Origin: JAGWAJ01 sp026707615
GTDB lineage: Bacteria; Acidobacteriota; Vicinamibacteria; Vicinamibacterales; UBA8438
Direction of reading: 5' to 3'
Assembly: GCA_965207595.1 (NCBI GenBank)
Contig: CBDBMW010000011.1
Span: forward strand, 248,001 to 312,000
Length of the DNA: 64,000 bases
Of this stretch, positions 26,004 through 39,377 are shown piece after piece. The notes under the pieces were generated by a model. The model did no database searches and was not told the DNA's origin. It was given only the letters and a program-made list of their open reading frames with translations. Made by a program: the position numbers and the translations under genes. Position 1 is the first letter of the stretch; every line of letters begins with the position of its first letter.

Positions 26004-27716
26004 GTGATCGCGGCGGACGGCGACGTGGGCAAGGGACGGGAGGCGGCGACCCGGATGGGTGCGGTGCTCGACGCGACCGCGCGGCGGGGCGCCTGGGAGA
26101 TTCGGTCGCCGGGCGCCGGCCTTGATTGGTGCGACCTGTTCGCACTGGAGCGGGAGGATGTTCCTGTGGACGCGACCGTGCGGTCGGCGGCGCGGCGGGA
26201 CGACGGCGGGCGACAGCCCGCACCATCGACGTTGCGTGCCGCGACCTCGGCGCTGCTCCGGAGGGTGTTCCAGAGAACTTCGGCAGAGATTCCGTACGAT
26301 TCCGAAGGCGGCCCGGGAGGTCCGGGGCTGGTGCCGGGAGATTCCGGGACTGGTTCGGGAGATTCTCCGTCTCATGCGCGCGGTCACTCATCGGCTGACG
26401 GCTCATGGCTGACGGCTGACGGCCAGTCAGAGGGTGCGGGTCCGGGGAATGGGGAAGCACCGCCCGGCGACGATCGTCGAGTTGCGTCGGTCGGAACTGG
26501 ACCCGCGTCGTCGGCAGGTAGCGCATGCGCCGATGTGGCCAGTCGCGATTCCGGCCGCGCCAGCGGGACGGTTGCTGATGGCCAGGATGAGCCGGACCCG
26601 GAGCGCACCGTTGCTGTTGTCAGTGGTCCCGGCGCTGGCCGGTCGGTGCCTGAACCCGCCGCGCCGGAGGAACGACAGGATGACACCGAAGGAGCCGCGC
26701 GACGCGACCGCCCGCCGAGCGACAGCAAGGCTGATCGTGGTGAGAGGACGCTGGACGGAGCCGCAGCAGGGATCACCGATCTCGGGGACCGGCTCCGCTC
26801 GCTGGAGGTGCCGGGCTGGACCGGACGCGACGCCGAGTGGCTCGCGTTGGCGTGTCTGCACGGCGGCGTGTTCCTCCGGCCGCAGTACCTTGCCTTCGCC
26901 GGGCAGTCGCACCCGGAGCTGGCCCGCCGCTTCGTGCGCCGCTGCGGCAAGGCGGCGCTCGAGGAGCGCTGGAACGCGTCCGGCCTGAAGCTGTGCCGGA
27001 TCGTGGACCGGGAACTCTACCGGGAGCTGGGCGTGCAACACCTCCACCCGCGACGCGACGCGACAATGGCGGTGGTGCTTCGCCGGCTGCTGGCGCTCGA
27101 CTACGTGATCGACCACCTCGACGCGCCATGGCTGCCGACCGACGACGAGAAGGCGGCGGCGTTCACGGCCGCAGGGGTGCCGAAGGACCTGTGGCCGGGG
27201 CGCGTGTACGCGGGGGCGGACGGCGCCCGCCGCCGGCCCTTCGTCCACAGGCTGCCGCTCGCGCTCGACGCCGGGCGGGCGATCTTCGTGTTCGTCCAGC
27301 TGGAGGAGGAGACCCAGAGCGCCCTGCGGACATGGGGCGCGCAGCATGCGGGGTTGTGGGCCGTCCTGCTGGCGGCCGGGAGCGCTGTCGACATCGTCGT
27401 CGTGGGCCGTGACCGGGAGCGGCTGGCGGCGGCGGGACGGGTGCTTGATGGCTGGGTGTCCAGCACGGCTGCGGCTGACGGGCGCTTCGAGGCCGTAGCG
27501 GCTCAAGTGGCCGAGCTGGCGCGGCGAGACGAGGAGATCGCGTCCATCCGGACGGCCATCGCGACGCTCGATGGTGCCGTGCTCGCGGCCTACGGCGGGT
27601 TTAACGAGGCCGCGGCCCGCTGCGCCGCGCTGGAGACCGAAGCGGCGAAGACCGTACGGTTGAAGCCGATGATCTCCACGGCCCGGACGTGGCGCTCTCG
27701 GAGAGTGCCGGAATGA
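26004..27716 (+). CDS. Toprim-remnant / replication-type protein
   Basis: The first 50 codons read VIAADGDVGKGREAATRMGA...EIRSPGAGLDWCDLFALE, the last two motifs of a Toprim domain from plasmid or phage primases; the first part of the domain is missing, so the gene is truncated or begins irregularly. A proline- and serine-rich linker of about 200 residues follows. From WTGRDAEWLALACLHGGVFLRPQYLA onward there is an ordered helical domain (about 280 residues) that I have seen in integrative-element proteins but cannot name. The open frame extends upstream to 25845 without plausible coding content. It faces the convergent restriction operon. Confidence 0.5.
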   Translation: MIAADGDVGKGREAATRMGAVLDATARRGAWEIRSPGAGLDWCDLFALEREDVPVDATVRSAARRDDGGRQPAPSTLRAATSALLRRVFQRTSAEIPYDSEGGPGGPGLVPGDSGTGSGDSPSHARGHSSADGSWLTADGQSEGAGPGNGEAPPGDDRRVASVGTGPASSAGSACADVASRDSGRASGTVADGQDEPDPERTVAVVSGPGAGRSVPEPAAPEERQDDTEGAARRDRPPSDSKADRGERTLDGAAAGITDLGDRLRSLEVPGWTGRDAEWLALACLHGGVFLRPQYLAFAGQSHPELARRFVRRCGKAALEERWNASGLKLCRIVDRELYRELGVQHLHPRRDATMAVVLRRLLALDYVIDHLDAPWLPTDDEKAAAFTAAGVPKDLWPGRVYAGADGARRRPFVHRLPLALDAGRAIFVFVQLEEETQSALRTWGAQHAGLWAVLLAAGSAVDIVVVGRDRERLAAAGRVLDGWVSSTAAADGRFEAVAAQVAELARRDEEIASIRTAIATLDGAVLAAYGGFNEAAARCAALETEAAKTVRLKPMISTARTWRSRRVPE

Positions 27717-27897
27717 AGCCGGTTCCCGGCCCATCCGACGAGGGTGCTGGCCGGCCAACCCGGATGCGTGATCGACGCGCGCCACTCACCCCGGATCATG
27801 GCCCTGACCGACGCGGCGACTCGACGATGCCGGCGCGAGAAATCGGCGGTATGATCCTCGCGATGGTCCATGCTCCTTCAGTGCTCCTCGGATCGCG

Positions 27898-28376
27898 TCA
27901 ACGCGAGTCGGTATCTTCCGCTGAAGGGGGCGGACCGGTCTGGTATTCCTGGGTGCTTCCGCGCAGCCAGCGTTCCAGTTGCTGGGCGACGATCTCCACG
28001 GTAGCCCGCTTGCGCAAGGCGCATTCCCATACGGTCGCGACTCGCCAGCCGGCCTGGAGCAGGTCGCGTCGGTTGCGCCGGTCCCGTTCGGTGTTCGCAT
28101 CGAACTTGGCTTTCCAGAATCCCTGCCGCGTGGATGGTGTCGTCGAGTACCGACAGCCGGGGTGCCGGTGCCAGAAGCACCCGTGCACAAGGCACACGGC
28201 GCCGAATCGGCGAAACACGAGATCCGGGGTTCCTGGGAGTCTCCGGTCGTGCAGACGGAATCGAAGCCCCGGGCGTGGACGGCTCGCCGAAGGGTGAGCT
28301 CGGGTCCTGTGTTCCTGCTTCCGACCCCCCCCACCATCATGCGCGAGCGGGTTGCGCGGTCCACGATGTCGACCAT
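27898..28376 (-). pseudogene. vsr: very-short-patch-repair endonuclease, frameshifted
   Basis: The start MVDIVDRATRSRMMVGG and TGPELTLRRAVHARGF are typical Vsr. At about 28265 the frame shifts by one base and coding continues as RLHDRRLPGTPDLVFRRFGA, LVHGCFWHRHPGCRYSTTP and GWRVATVWECALRK, including the zinc and active-site residues. One lost C after the GGCTTC codons would explain the break. Vsr nicks T:G mismatches left by deamination of 5-methylcytosine, matching the adjacent dcm gene. Frameshift could be real decay or a sequencing error. Confidence 0.8.
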
Positions 28377-28529
28377 GACTGGCCTGCGTGTGCCCGTTGC
28401 GGCGACGCTCCCGCTGAAAGACGGGCGGTCGGTAGTCCCGGCGGTTTCGGTGCCGTCCTACTGTTCGCGTGCGCTCCGTGACTCCAACGCTGCGCAATCC
28501 CTGTGTCGGCAATTCAATCGCGCGCGGCC

Positions 28530-29612
28530 TTACCAACTCATCTCCCGCTGCCTCTCAAGTTGCTCGTAGCACCTGTGCGAAAGGACTTCCGCAAAGTCAC
28601 ATGGCAGTGCGTTCCCAATCATGTTGCAGACGTACTCCATGTATGGCGTATCGAACCGGTAGTGGAACGGAAACGTTTGCAAGAGCGCGGCCTCGCGTAC
28701 CGAGATCGTCCGCTCCGCTTCCGGATGACCGAACCGTCCCTTGCTAAGAGTTGTGCAGCCCCCGGTAATCGTCGGTGATGGACGGTCCCACTCCATCCTG
28801 CCGTATACGTTGGTAAACCCGACGTAGCCGTCACGATGGCAAGCCGGTCGTAGGTGTTCCGGTATGTGCAACCATGTCTCGCCCTGCCGCGCGACCTTGA
28901 TCCGCTCACGGTTGTCGCGGCGCAGCTTCCGGACAATATGCCAATCGGTTCGCTCGACGCGGCCTCTAGCCCTCGCCAACGCCATTGTAACGGGTTCTGG
29001 CATTTCACCTATCGCATCACGCACGGTCCGCCACGCTGCTCGACCAGCGGTAGAGCTACTGCCGTGAGTTGCTTCCGGCAAAGCAATCTCGAAACCGCGA
29101 CCGCCGAGCAAAACAAAGCGCCGTCGAAATTGCGGAACACCGTAGTCGGCCACCTGCAGAACTCCGTCTGTCAAGCGATAGTCAAGCTCCTGGAGTCGCG
29201 CCCGCAACTGTCGGTAAAGTGCGCCGCCCTTCTGCGCGAAACCGGGCACGTTCTCCATCATAATCGCCCGTGGTCGCACTTCCTTCGTCAGACGCACCAT
29301 CTCAAGAACGAGTTTGTTGCGTGGATCTTCCCTATCTCGATGCTTGGCCGTCAAACTGCTAAAGCCCTGGCACGGTGGGCAACCTGCCAGAAGATCGACT
29401 CGCTCCACACCCGCGAGTTCCAGCAGGTCGCCGCCGGAAACAGTCGCGATGTCCTGCTTCAGGCACTTGACCTCCGGATGGTTCGCCTTGTATGTGGCGA
29501 ACGAGTGAGGCTCAATTTCCACCGCAGCAACGACACCGAAGCCGGCGCGCTTGAGTCCGACAGTCAGGCCGCCGGCGCCCGCAAAGGCATCGATCGCCGT
29601 CAAAGCCATCAT
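28530..29612 (-). CDS. dcm: C5 cytosine DNA methyltransferase
   Basis: The 360-residue protein has the C5-methyltransferase motifs in order: I (AIDAFAGAGGLTVGLKRAGF), IV with the catalytic cysteine C81 (AGCPPCQGFSS), VI (MMENVP, E120), VIII (YGVPQFRRRFVLLGG), a target-recognition region around 210-290 and X (CNMIGNALP). It methylates a specific cytosine; the target cannot be predicted. Its start overlaps the end of the MORC-like gene by 4 bases, and vsr follows after 153 bases, so the three form one transcript. Confidence 0.9.
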   Translation of the reverse strand: MMALTAIDAFAGAGGLTVGLKRAGFGVVAAVEIEPHSFATYKANHPEVKCLKQDIATVSGGDLLELAGVERVDLLAGCPPCQGFSSLTAKHRDREDPRNKLVLEMVRLTKEVRPRAIMMENVPGFAQKGGALYRQLRARLQELDYRLTDGVLQVADYGVPQFRRRFVLLGGRGFEIALPEATHGSSSTAGRAAWRTVRDAIGEMPEPVTMALARARGRVERTDWHIVRKLRRDNRERIKVARQGETWLHIPEHLRPACHRDGYVGFTNVYGRMEWDRPSPTITGGCTTLSKGRFGHPEAERTISVREAALLQTFPFHYRFDTPYMEYVCNMIGNALPCDFAEVLSHRCYEQLERQREMSW

Positions 29613-31714
29613 GTGTGGCTCTTGGAAGCGCGGGGTTTCACGTCACGCTGCCGACGCGCCTCCCTAAGGAAGTCCTGATGCACCTGCTCCGACTTCAGGA
29701 GAAACGCCGTCCAGTCCATGTGCGTCAGCTTCCGCTGGCCGCGATAGCCTTCGAAGGCGGCGAAATGGGTGCCCGTCAACGCAAGTGCGTCGCAGACGAT
29801 AGTGACGTGGAAGTCCGGAAACTGCTTGCGGAACTCGCCGTGCCCTGGTTCTTCGAGGAATGCCTTCATATTCTGATAGTACGTAACGATCCTGTCCATC
29901 TCTGGGTTCGACAATCTGTGATGCGGCTTTTTGATCTCGATAATCTGTACAGTGCCTTCCTGACTGGACAATACGAAATCCGGGCGCTTGCCCGTTTCCT
30001 GGAAATCGGCCAACGAAATGGGTTTGCCGGTCTTGCCTTCGTAGTAAGTCTCAAACTCGCGGCGCAGAGTTGAAAAAGCCTGGTTTTCGACAACCGGTGC
30101 CCATTCAGGGTTGATCAACCAAGGAGCATCCGCGATCAGCTGCTGGAGGCTGTTCTCGTCGGCATCGTCCGCGTCCTTCAAAGTGCCGAGCCGATCGATG
30201 ACCTTGAGGCGATCTTCGGCAATCCTGCCGAAGGACGACAACTCGGCTAAGCGAGCCGTGCGTAGAAAGGAAGACAGGACGGAGAGCGGCGTATCTGCGC
30301 TGGCAACCGCCTTCTTCATCATGGAGTCGAGCGTGATGTGGGGAGCCAGGGTGAGGCTCAGATCGACGAGGTCCTTCACGACGTTGGCATCTTCAACCTC
30401 GCCGCGATTGATTGTGCGTCCGAACGACCGCGCAATCTCCGTGGCACAATCGCGGATGCCTTGTTGTTCTTCGGTTGGATAGGCGCGCAGAATCCGGGCC
30501 TCAACATCACCGTTTTCAAAAAACAAATCCAAAGTGGCCTTCCGCATGGGGTCCCGCGACAAGGTGCCGATTCGCTTCACGATTCCCTGGCCCCATGCTT
30601 GGAAAGCGTCGGCAAGCTCGTCGGACCAGAGGATGTCGCGTCGATCGGTCTGTATGAGGTCCTCGTCCTCGTCGAGCCAGTCGGCGTGGAGTTCACCTAC
30701 GAGGTACGAGCGAATATTGTGTTCTCCGGTGAACCCGGCCCGTTGGTTGAAGATGGATGTTTGCGCGGCGATCTTGCCACGGCAGTAGATCCTGACGCCA
30801 GCCATGAGTTCGTCTTTGTAGGGGGCCTTCGAGTACGCGATCCAGCCCGTTACCGGCCGGAGGACGCCGTCGTGAGAAAAGCCGGCCGTGAGCCCGGAAT
30901 CGGGGTCGCCGTCGGGGCCGATCACAGTGCCGTCCGGCTGAAAGGTGAGCCGCGTGTTTGGCATGGTGTCGATGTCAAACTCAGCGACTGCGTGGGGTGA
31001 CGGATCGGTCATCGTGTTGTCGAGAAGTTCGATTTGCCAGTTCGGGGACCTGATGCCGAAGCGCTGCGCGAGCTGGCGGGCGAGGACGTCGATGTTGGGG
31101 ACCTTTCGGTAGTTGAAGTTCTTTAGGGTGATGCGAGTGCCGGGTGTCGGCGAGTACGACCCGTCGCGGTCGCCGACCTTGGGCTCGTAGCGTTCGTCGG
31201 GTTCGTCGCCGAGCGCCATAATGTCGTCGTAGTCGAGGATGATGTGGGATGTCAGGTGGCCTAGGGAAATAGGGCCGTTAGTGGCGGTGACGACGGAATC
31301 TCCACCCGCACTGAGTACCTCGATCGTACGACAGATGCCGAAGGGCGCCAGCTTTCCGACGCCCTTGCGACCCATGACTTTGCGGTCGAAGCGAGGCGAA
31401 CGATCGCCTCGTGTGGGGTCGTTGCGTCGCTCGGCTCCAACGACGAGGAAGAAGTCCTGTACCTGTTGAGGCGTCATACCTATACCGTTGTCGATTACGC
31501 CAATGTCGAATCCCTTGTCGGATACCGCACCGCCGGCGCGGGTCGCGAGAAACTGGCCCATCGGTGCACGGACCTTGACGTTGGTGGCGTCGGCATCGTA
31601 GGCATTCGCGATGAGCTCGGCGATAACGGCAGACACCTTATCGTAAAGCTTGACACCCAGCTTGTCGACAGTCAGCCGGGAGATTCTCATTGAGTACTCG
31701 ACAGGCATGGACAT
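29609..31714 (-). CDS. MORC-like GHKL ATPase with C-terminal nuclease-like domain
   Basis: The 701-residue protein begins with a GHKL ATPase: N-box IAELIANAYDADATNV (residues 31-46), DNGIGM (75-80) and a G-rich lid GRKGVGKLAPFG (115-126). A MutL/MORC-type transducer-like domain follows, then helices. Near the C-terminus RPDFVLSSQEG and IIEIKKPHHR (about 577-600) form a D...ExK signature of PD-(D/E)XK nucleases. Aravind and colleagues described prokaryotic MORC-type ATPases of this kind in restriction-modification operons. It lies 60 bases after hsdR and overlaps dcm, so it probably supplies the restriction side of the dcm/vsr module. Confidence 0.75.
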   Translation of the reverse strand: MSMPVEYSMRISRLTVDKLGVKLYDKVSAVIAELIANAYDADATNVKVRAPMGQFLATRAGGAVSDKGFDIGVIDNGIGMTPQQVQDFFLVVGAERRNDPTRGDRSPRFDRKVMGRKGVGKLAPFGICRTIEVLSAGGDSVVTATNGPISLGHLTSHIILDYDDIMALGDEPDERYEPKVGDRDGSYSPTPGTRITLKNFNYRKVPNIDVLARQLAQRFGIRSPNWQIELLDNTMTDPSPHAVAEFDIDTMPNTRLTFQPDGTVIGPDGDPDSGLTAGFSHDGVLRPVTGWIAYSKAPYKDELMAGVRIYCRGKIAAQTSIFNQRAGFTGEHNIRSYLVGELHADWLDEDEDLIQTDRRDILWSDELADAFQAWGQGIVKRIGTLSRDPMRKATLDLFFENGDVEARILRAYPTEEQQGIRDCATEIARSFGRTINRGEVEDANVVKDLVDLSLTLAPHITLDSMMKKAVASADTPLSVLSSFLRTARLAELSSFGRIAEDRLKVIDRLGTLKDADDADENSLQQLIADAPWLINPEWAPVVENQAFSTLRREFETYYEGKTGKPISLADFQETGKRPDFVLSSQEGTVQIIEIKKPHHRLSNPEMDRIVTYYQNMKAFLEEPGHGEFRKQFPDFHVTIVCDALALTGTHFAAFEGYRGQRKLTHMDWTAFLLKSEQVHQDFLREARRQRDVKPRASKSHT

Positions 31715-31774
31715 GCTCCAGGGAACAGCGGTGCAAAGCTCCTCGGGGATTCGGGCTCTGCGGCTGAGTTGAGT

Positions 31775-34928
<3,154 letters not shown>

Positions 34929-34939
<11 letters not shown>

Positions 34940-36638
34940 GCGTCCCGACGCGTGCCCGGTTGTCAACGCTGCCGGTCGCCGGTTCCAGTCCGTCCACCCG
35001 CAGCGCGCCGGAGACCAGCTTCGGGAGCAGCGTATCTCGTAGATGCGCCAGGAGCCCAGTTGCGGATGCATTCGTCTGGATTAGGCCGCGTAGTGAATCT
35101 GCGGAGTGTCCAAACCGTTCCATCAATGGCCTTAGCGGCAGGGCGAATCGGAAGGACGCAACCGCGTCCTTGGACAGATGCAAGACAGTCGTTCCGGTAG
35201 TACGTGCGAGGGTGTGCGCTACGAAACCCTCGGTTCCGGTGACGTAGTAAACGAATGCGCGCCCCGGCGCAGAGCTCTTCGGCCGCACAATCAGGACGTC
35301 CAGCGACGCTACCAGCCTTCGAAACATTGACGTCTCCCCCACGACGGCGGATCGCCCGACCACCTCCGCTGCCTGCGTCACGTCGGTGCACGCCACAATC
35401 ACCTCGCCGGGCTCAACCACTTGCTCGCTCTTGTACACGCCGCCGAAAGGCTTCAGGCCCTCAGCTCGATATCCGCCACCGCGAGCAAAGGACTTCAGGG
35501 TCACAAGGGCGGTGTCCGACGCGACGAGTTCCCGGCGTCTGTACGATCGTCCTTTCGTGACTGTCGCGACGCTGTCCAACCGCGTTGGCTCCCAGCCTTC
35601 TGGAATCTCCCCCAGCTCCGACTCCACCAAGCGGTCGGGGAACAGGTCGGCGATCTCCTGCGGCAGCCCGGTGTCGCGGCCCGCCATCTTGGCCCGCACC
35701 GGGTCGAAATCGACGAACCAGGACCGGAACAGCGCCCGGGCCATCGCCTCCAGCGTCGCGTTCATCCGACGGTTCAACTCGATCTTGTCGTCCAGCGTGC
35801 CGAGAACGTGGGCGATGGCACGCTGCTCGAGGAGCGATGGCACGGCCACATCCAGGTGCGCCAAGGATTCAGTCGGCACGCGTTGGCGTCCGGACGTACC
35901 AGTCATCTGGCCTATCGCGTAGTCGCGGATGTGGTCCGACCGGGTCACGTAGAATGCATATTCCGTATCGGTGACCTCCGGGCGACCCCGAACGACGATG
36001 AACTCCGTCGATCCGTGGCCGATACCTGTCTCGGAATCGGCGCGGTAACGCGCGATCTTTCCGTTCTCCAGGCACGGCGTGATCCGAGCCATCAGCGTGT
36101 CCCCGTTCCGGAATCTGGATCCGCCACCCCCGAACTTCCTCGTCTCCGCGGAGTGCACCGAACGAGCGTTCGGATCAATGGCGGCCATGTCCACGAATGG
36201 CGTTGGACTACCACGCTTGATGGGAACGTCTGGATTGATTTGGAACGCGTCGGTAAAGGGCATCGTGTCCCAAGTCTCGGTGAGTAGCGGATCCGTCGTG
36301 CCGAAAGCTCCATCATGGGTGGTCGGTGCCACGGCCCGCGAGCGGAGCACTAGCTGTTCCGCGAGAATACGCTGCCGGAACGCCTCGGGCGTGCTTGCCC
36401 AGTCCACGACATCCACGCGAAAGGGCAGGTCGGAGTCCGTGAAGGCGGCCCGCAGGGCAGCCGTGCGGTCGATGCTCAGAGGCGTGTCCGTCATCAGCGC
36501 GAGGTCGAGATCGGAAGTTTGGCGCGCAGTCCAGGTCACCCGTGATCCGAAGGCGCGAACCTCCAGCGCCGGCACATGCTCGCGCAGAATGCGCTGGACC
36601 GTCGCCAAGTCCGCCGGTCGAATGTCAATCGGTGTCAC
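34929..36638 (-). CDS. hsdS: MNT nucleotidyltransferase domain fused to type I specificity subunit
   Basis: Residues 1-110 are a minimal nucleotidyltransferase: VRAFGSRVTWTARQTSDLDLAL holds the GS...DxD active site (G31, S32, D43, D45). From about 118 the protein is HsdS: two target-recognition domains with the conserved helical spacers (LLEQRAIAHVLGTLDDKIELN and FRSWFVDFDPV near the centre, LLAHLRDTLLPKLVSGALRV at the end). Free MNT proteins pair with HEPN toxins and modify them; here the HEPN gene is the one just before, overlapping by GTGA. Fusion ties the antitoxin-type enzyme to the restriction complex. Start is GTG. Catalytic residues are intact. Confidence 0.88.
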
Positions 36639-37054
36639 GGGTTGCGCCTCCGAAGCTCTTGGAGGAGAAAACGCATGTCGCGCAGGAACTCGTCAATCAC
36701 CGAGACCGTCTCCTCGGCCCGGTCCGCTTCGTACGTGTGGGACGTCTTGTTCCGCAGCTCTCGGTAACGGGTGTAGGGCGGGGCGTCACGGACGATTCCG
36801 GCGTCCGCCGCGTCGCGCATCCGGTCAGCGAAGTCCATCTCCCGCAAGGCGTCGGGATTGGCGGCGATCTGTGCCAGTTGGCGCTGGATCATCTTGACCG
36901 CCAGTTCGTAGGTGAACTCGAACGCCTGGATGGTGGCGGCTCGGAACTGCTGTCGCAGCCCGGAGTCTGTACGGGCAAGGTCGCCGTGCAGGTAGTCGAA
37001 GCTCCGCTGGAGCTGAGCGACGGCATCTTCCAGGGAAGAGTAGTCGAGCTTCAC
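36635..37054 (-). CDS. HEPN protein (HI0074-like nucleotidyltransferase substrate-binding)
   Basis: The 139-residue all-helical protein contains the HI0074 signature (FEFTYELAVKMIQRQL, residues 46-60) and the catalytic HEPN motif RNKTSH (R101 to H106, RxxxxH), which makes many HEPN proteins RNases. It partners MNT nucleotidyltransferases in toxin-antitoxin pairs; its MNT is the N-terminus of the following HsdS. Both junctions are GTGA overlaps, with hsdM upstream and hsdS downstream, so its synthesis is tied to theirs. Start is GTG at 37054. Confidence 0.88.
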   Translation of the reverse strand: MKLDYSSLEDAVAQLQRSFDYLHGDLARTDSGLRQQFRAATIQAFEFTYELAVKMIQRQLAQIAANPDALREMDFADRMRDAADAGIVRDAPPYTRYRELRNKTSHTYEADRAEETVSVIDEFLRDMRFLLQELRRRNP

Positions 37055-38637
37055 TTCGGCGACTCCTGCCCGCGGAAGCCCAACGCCTTCAAGTTCGCGG
37101 CGATGGCGGCGTCGAGCCGCGCCCCCTCGATCTGCTGCGCTTGCAGCTCCTCGACCAGCCGATGCATCTTGGCCTCGAACGGTTCGCCGTCGTCCGGTTG
37201 CGGCTCCGCGCCGACGTAGCGGCCCGGTGTCAGCACATGCCCGTGCCGGCGCACCTCGTCGAGCGGGGCGCTCTTGCAGAAGCCCGGCAGGTCTTCGTAG
37301 TCCGCCGAGCCGTCGCGCCATGCGTGGTAGGCGCCCGCGATGCGGGCGATGTCGTCTTCGGTCAACTCGCGGTGCGTGCGGTCGACCATCCGGCCCAGCT
37401 TGCGGGCGTCGATGAACAGGATCTCGACCCGCCGCGGTCGCTGCCGTGCCAGGAACCACAGGCACGCCGGAATCTGCGTCGAGTAGAAGAGCTGCCCCGG
37501 CAGAGCGACCATGCAGTCCACCAGATCCCCCTCGATCAGGTTCTTCCGGATTTCGCCCTCGCCCGACTGGCTCGACGACATCGACCCGTTGGCGAGCACG
37601 AAGCCGGCGATGCCGGCCGGGGCCAGATGGTGCACCATGTGCTGCACCCACGCGAAGTTGGCGTTGCCCTTCGGCGGCGCGCCGTAGCGCCAGCGGCTGT
37701 CCTCCGTCAGTCGCTCGCCGCCCCAGTCCGAGACGTTGAACGGCGGGTTGGCGAGGATGTAGTCGGCCTTCAGGTCCGGATGGCGGTCGTCGTGGAAGCT
37801 GTCGCCGTGGGCGATCTGGCCCTCGATCCCCCGGATGGCGAGGTTCATCTTCGCGAGACGCCAGGTCGTGTAGTTGGACTCCTGGCCGTAGATGCTGACG
37901 TCGGCCTTGGCCCGACCGCCGTTCCCGTTGCCGCTGGCGTGGGCACGGACGAACCTGATCGACTGCACGAACATCCCCGACGAGCCACAGCACGGGTCGT
38001 AGACTCGGCCCCGGTACGGCGCCAGCATCTCGACCAGCACGCGGACGACGCAGCGCGGCGTGTAGAACTCGCCGCCCTTCTTGCCCTCCGCGCTCGCGAA
38101 CTGCGACAGGAAGTACTCGTAGACCCCGCCGAGCACGTCTCGGGACCGCGCGTCCTCGTCGCCGACCCGGTTGTTGCTGACGAGATCGATCAACTCGCCG
38201 AGCCGCCGCTTGTCGAGGGCCGGGCGGGCGTAGTCGCGCGGCAGCACGTCCTTCAGCGCGGGGTTGTCGCGCTCGATGGCGGCCATCGCCTGGTCGACGG
38301 CCAGGCCGACGGTCGGCTGCCGCGCCTGCGCCCGCAGATGCGCCCAGCGGGCCTCGGCCGGCACCCAGAAGACGTTCTCGGCCGTGTACTCGTCGCGATC
38401 CTCGGCGGCATCCTCGCCCCACTGCGCGAGCACCGCCGCGTGGCGCTCCTCGAAGGCGTCGGAGATGTACTTGAGGAAGATAAGACCGAGGACGACATGC
38501 TTGTACTCGGCGGCGTCCATCGAGCCGCGAAGCGCATCGGCCATCGCCCACAGCTCGGCCTCGTGGCCGATGGTGGCCCCGCGGTTCGAGGCCTTCCCGG
38601 CGTCGCCCGTCCGCTTCCCGGACCGTCGTCGCGCCAT
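37051..38637 (-). CDS. hsdM: type I DNA methyltransferase, M subunit
   Basis: The 528-residue protein has an N-terminal helical HsdM domain (YKHVVLGLIFLKYISDAFEE, residues 45-64) and a methyltransferase domain with the AdoMet site YDPCCGSSGMF (213-223) and the catalytic NPPF (297-300) for N6-adenine methylation. KKGGEFYTPRCVVRVLVEML is also typical. The ATG at 38637 follows GGGGAGGAAGGC, a strong ribosome site, so I prefer it over a start 20 codons upstream. First gene of a seven-gene run (38637 down to 27898) on one strand. Confidence 0.93.
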   Translation of the reverse strand: MARRRSGKRTGDAGKASNRGATIGHEAELWAMADALRGSMDAAEYKHVVLGLIFLKYISDAFEERHAAVLAQWGEDAAEDRDEYTAENVFWVPAEARWAHLRAQARQPTVGLAVDQAMAAIERDNPALKDVLPRDYARPALDKRRLGELIDLVSNNRVGDEDARSRDVLGGVYEYFLSQFASAEGKKGGEFYTPRCVVRVLVEMLAPYRGRVYDPCCGSSGMFVQSIRFVRAHASGNGNGGRAKADVSIYGQESNYTTWRLAKMNLAIRGIEGQIAHGDSFHDDRHPDLKADYILANPPFNVSDWGGERLTEDSRWRYGAPPKGNANFAWVQHMVHHLAPAGIAGFVLANGSMSSSQSGEGEIRKNLIEGDLVDCMVALPGQLFYSTQIPACLWFLARQRPRRVEILFIDARKLGRMVDRTHRELTEDDIARIAGAYHAWRDGSADYEDLPGFCKSAPLDEVRRHGHVLTPGRYVGAEPQPDDGEPFEAKMHRLVEELQAQQIEGARLDAAIAANLKALGFRGQESPK

Positions 38638-39208
38638 GCCTTCCTCCCCGGTCGCTCGAACGTGGACTCGCGAGCCAACACGCTCGCCGCCATCCAAGCG
38701 ATAGCGTACAGCCAGCGGCCTGCCTGCCTCAACGGCGCCGCCTGCTCTCGGACGGTGGCGGTGGCCAGACGGGGTGGCGCGCGGCGAGCCGTCCGGTCGC
38801 CCCTCAAGGTCCGGCCGCTCTTTTCTGGAGCGGTGATCGGCTCAGCGAGTACGGCGTTCCCGGATGCGACGGCGTTGCGGCCAAGGTGATTCCGGCGTGG
38901 TCGTCGTCGTCCAGGGCGCTCGTGGAGACGTCCTCAAACGAGGACACAGGGACTGGATCGCAGCGGCGGCGGTCCCCACCGAGGCCCGTGCGGCGGGCGC
39001 GCGTCAAGGTGGGATGAACCGGAACCCGGCCGACATCCGGCACCCTTTCCTCCACCGATTGACGAGGGAGAGCCGGTCTTGGAGGGGTCCGGTGGCCGCT
39101 TGGCAGGCGTTCCGGCATCGAGGTGACGGTCGTGCGGTCCCTGTGTGGCCCGACGTTCCGTAGGAGCCGGGCTGGAGGGGACGGCGTCCGGCCGACGCCG
39201 TGACAGGC
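38638..39208. other. no supportable gene
   Basis: Upstream region of hsdM. Open frames on both strands have no domain or credible start. Promoter elements were not distinct in this GC-rich sequence. Confidence 0.4.
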
Positions 39209-39309
39209 CTTCCGCCAGGAAGAATCCAGGGAGGGAGCGACCCGCCCGGGAGGTGTGACGGAGGAACACCTCCCGGGGCCGCAAATCGCCAGATTTGCCG
39301 GGGACTCCC
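39209..39309 (+). repeat. structured multi-hairpin repeat, copy B
   Basis: Same layout as copy A at 14176: CTTCC/GGAAG hairpin and AAT, outer stem GGGAG/CTCCC (39233-39309), an inner hairpin extended to CCGGGAGGTGT/ACACCTCCCGG with loop GACGGAGGA, and GCAAATC/GATTTGC. The C-G to T-A change in the last stem relative to copies A and C is compensatory. Confidence 0.5.
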
Positions 39310-39377
39310 CACCGTTTGTCAAGGTACGAGACAAGCCCCGAAGGACCCTCGCTTCGCTCGGAACGTCGTTCACCTCG

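Noticed and set aside
37141..38889. Plus-strand frame opposite hsdM
   Set aside because: No domain content; antisense shadow.
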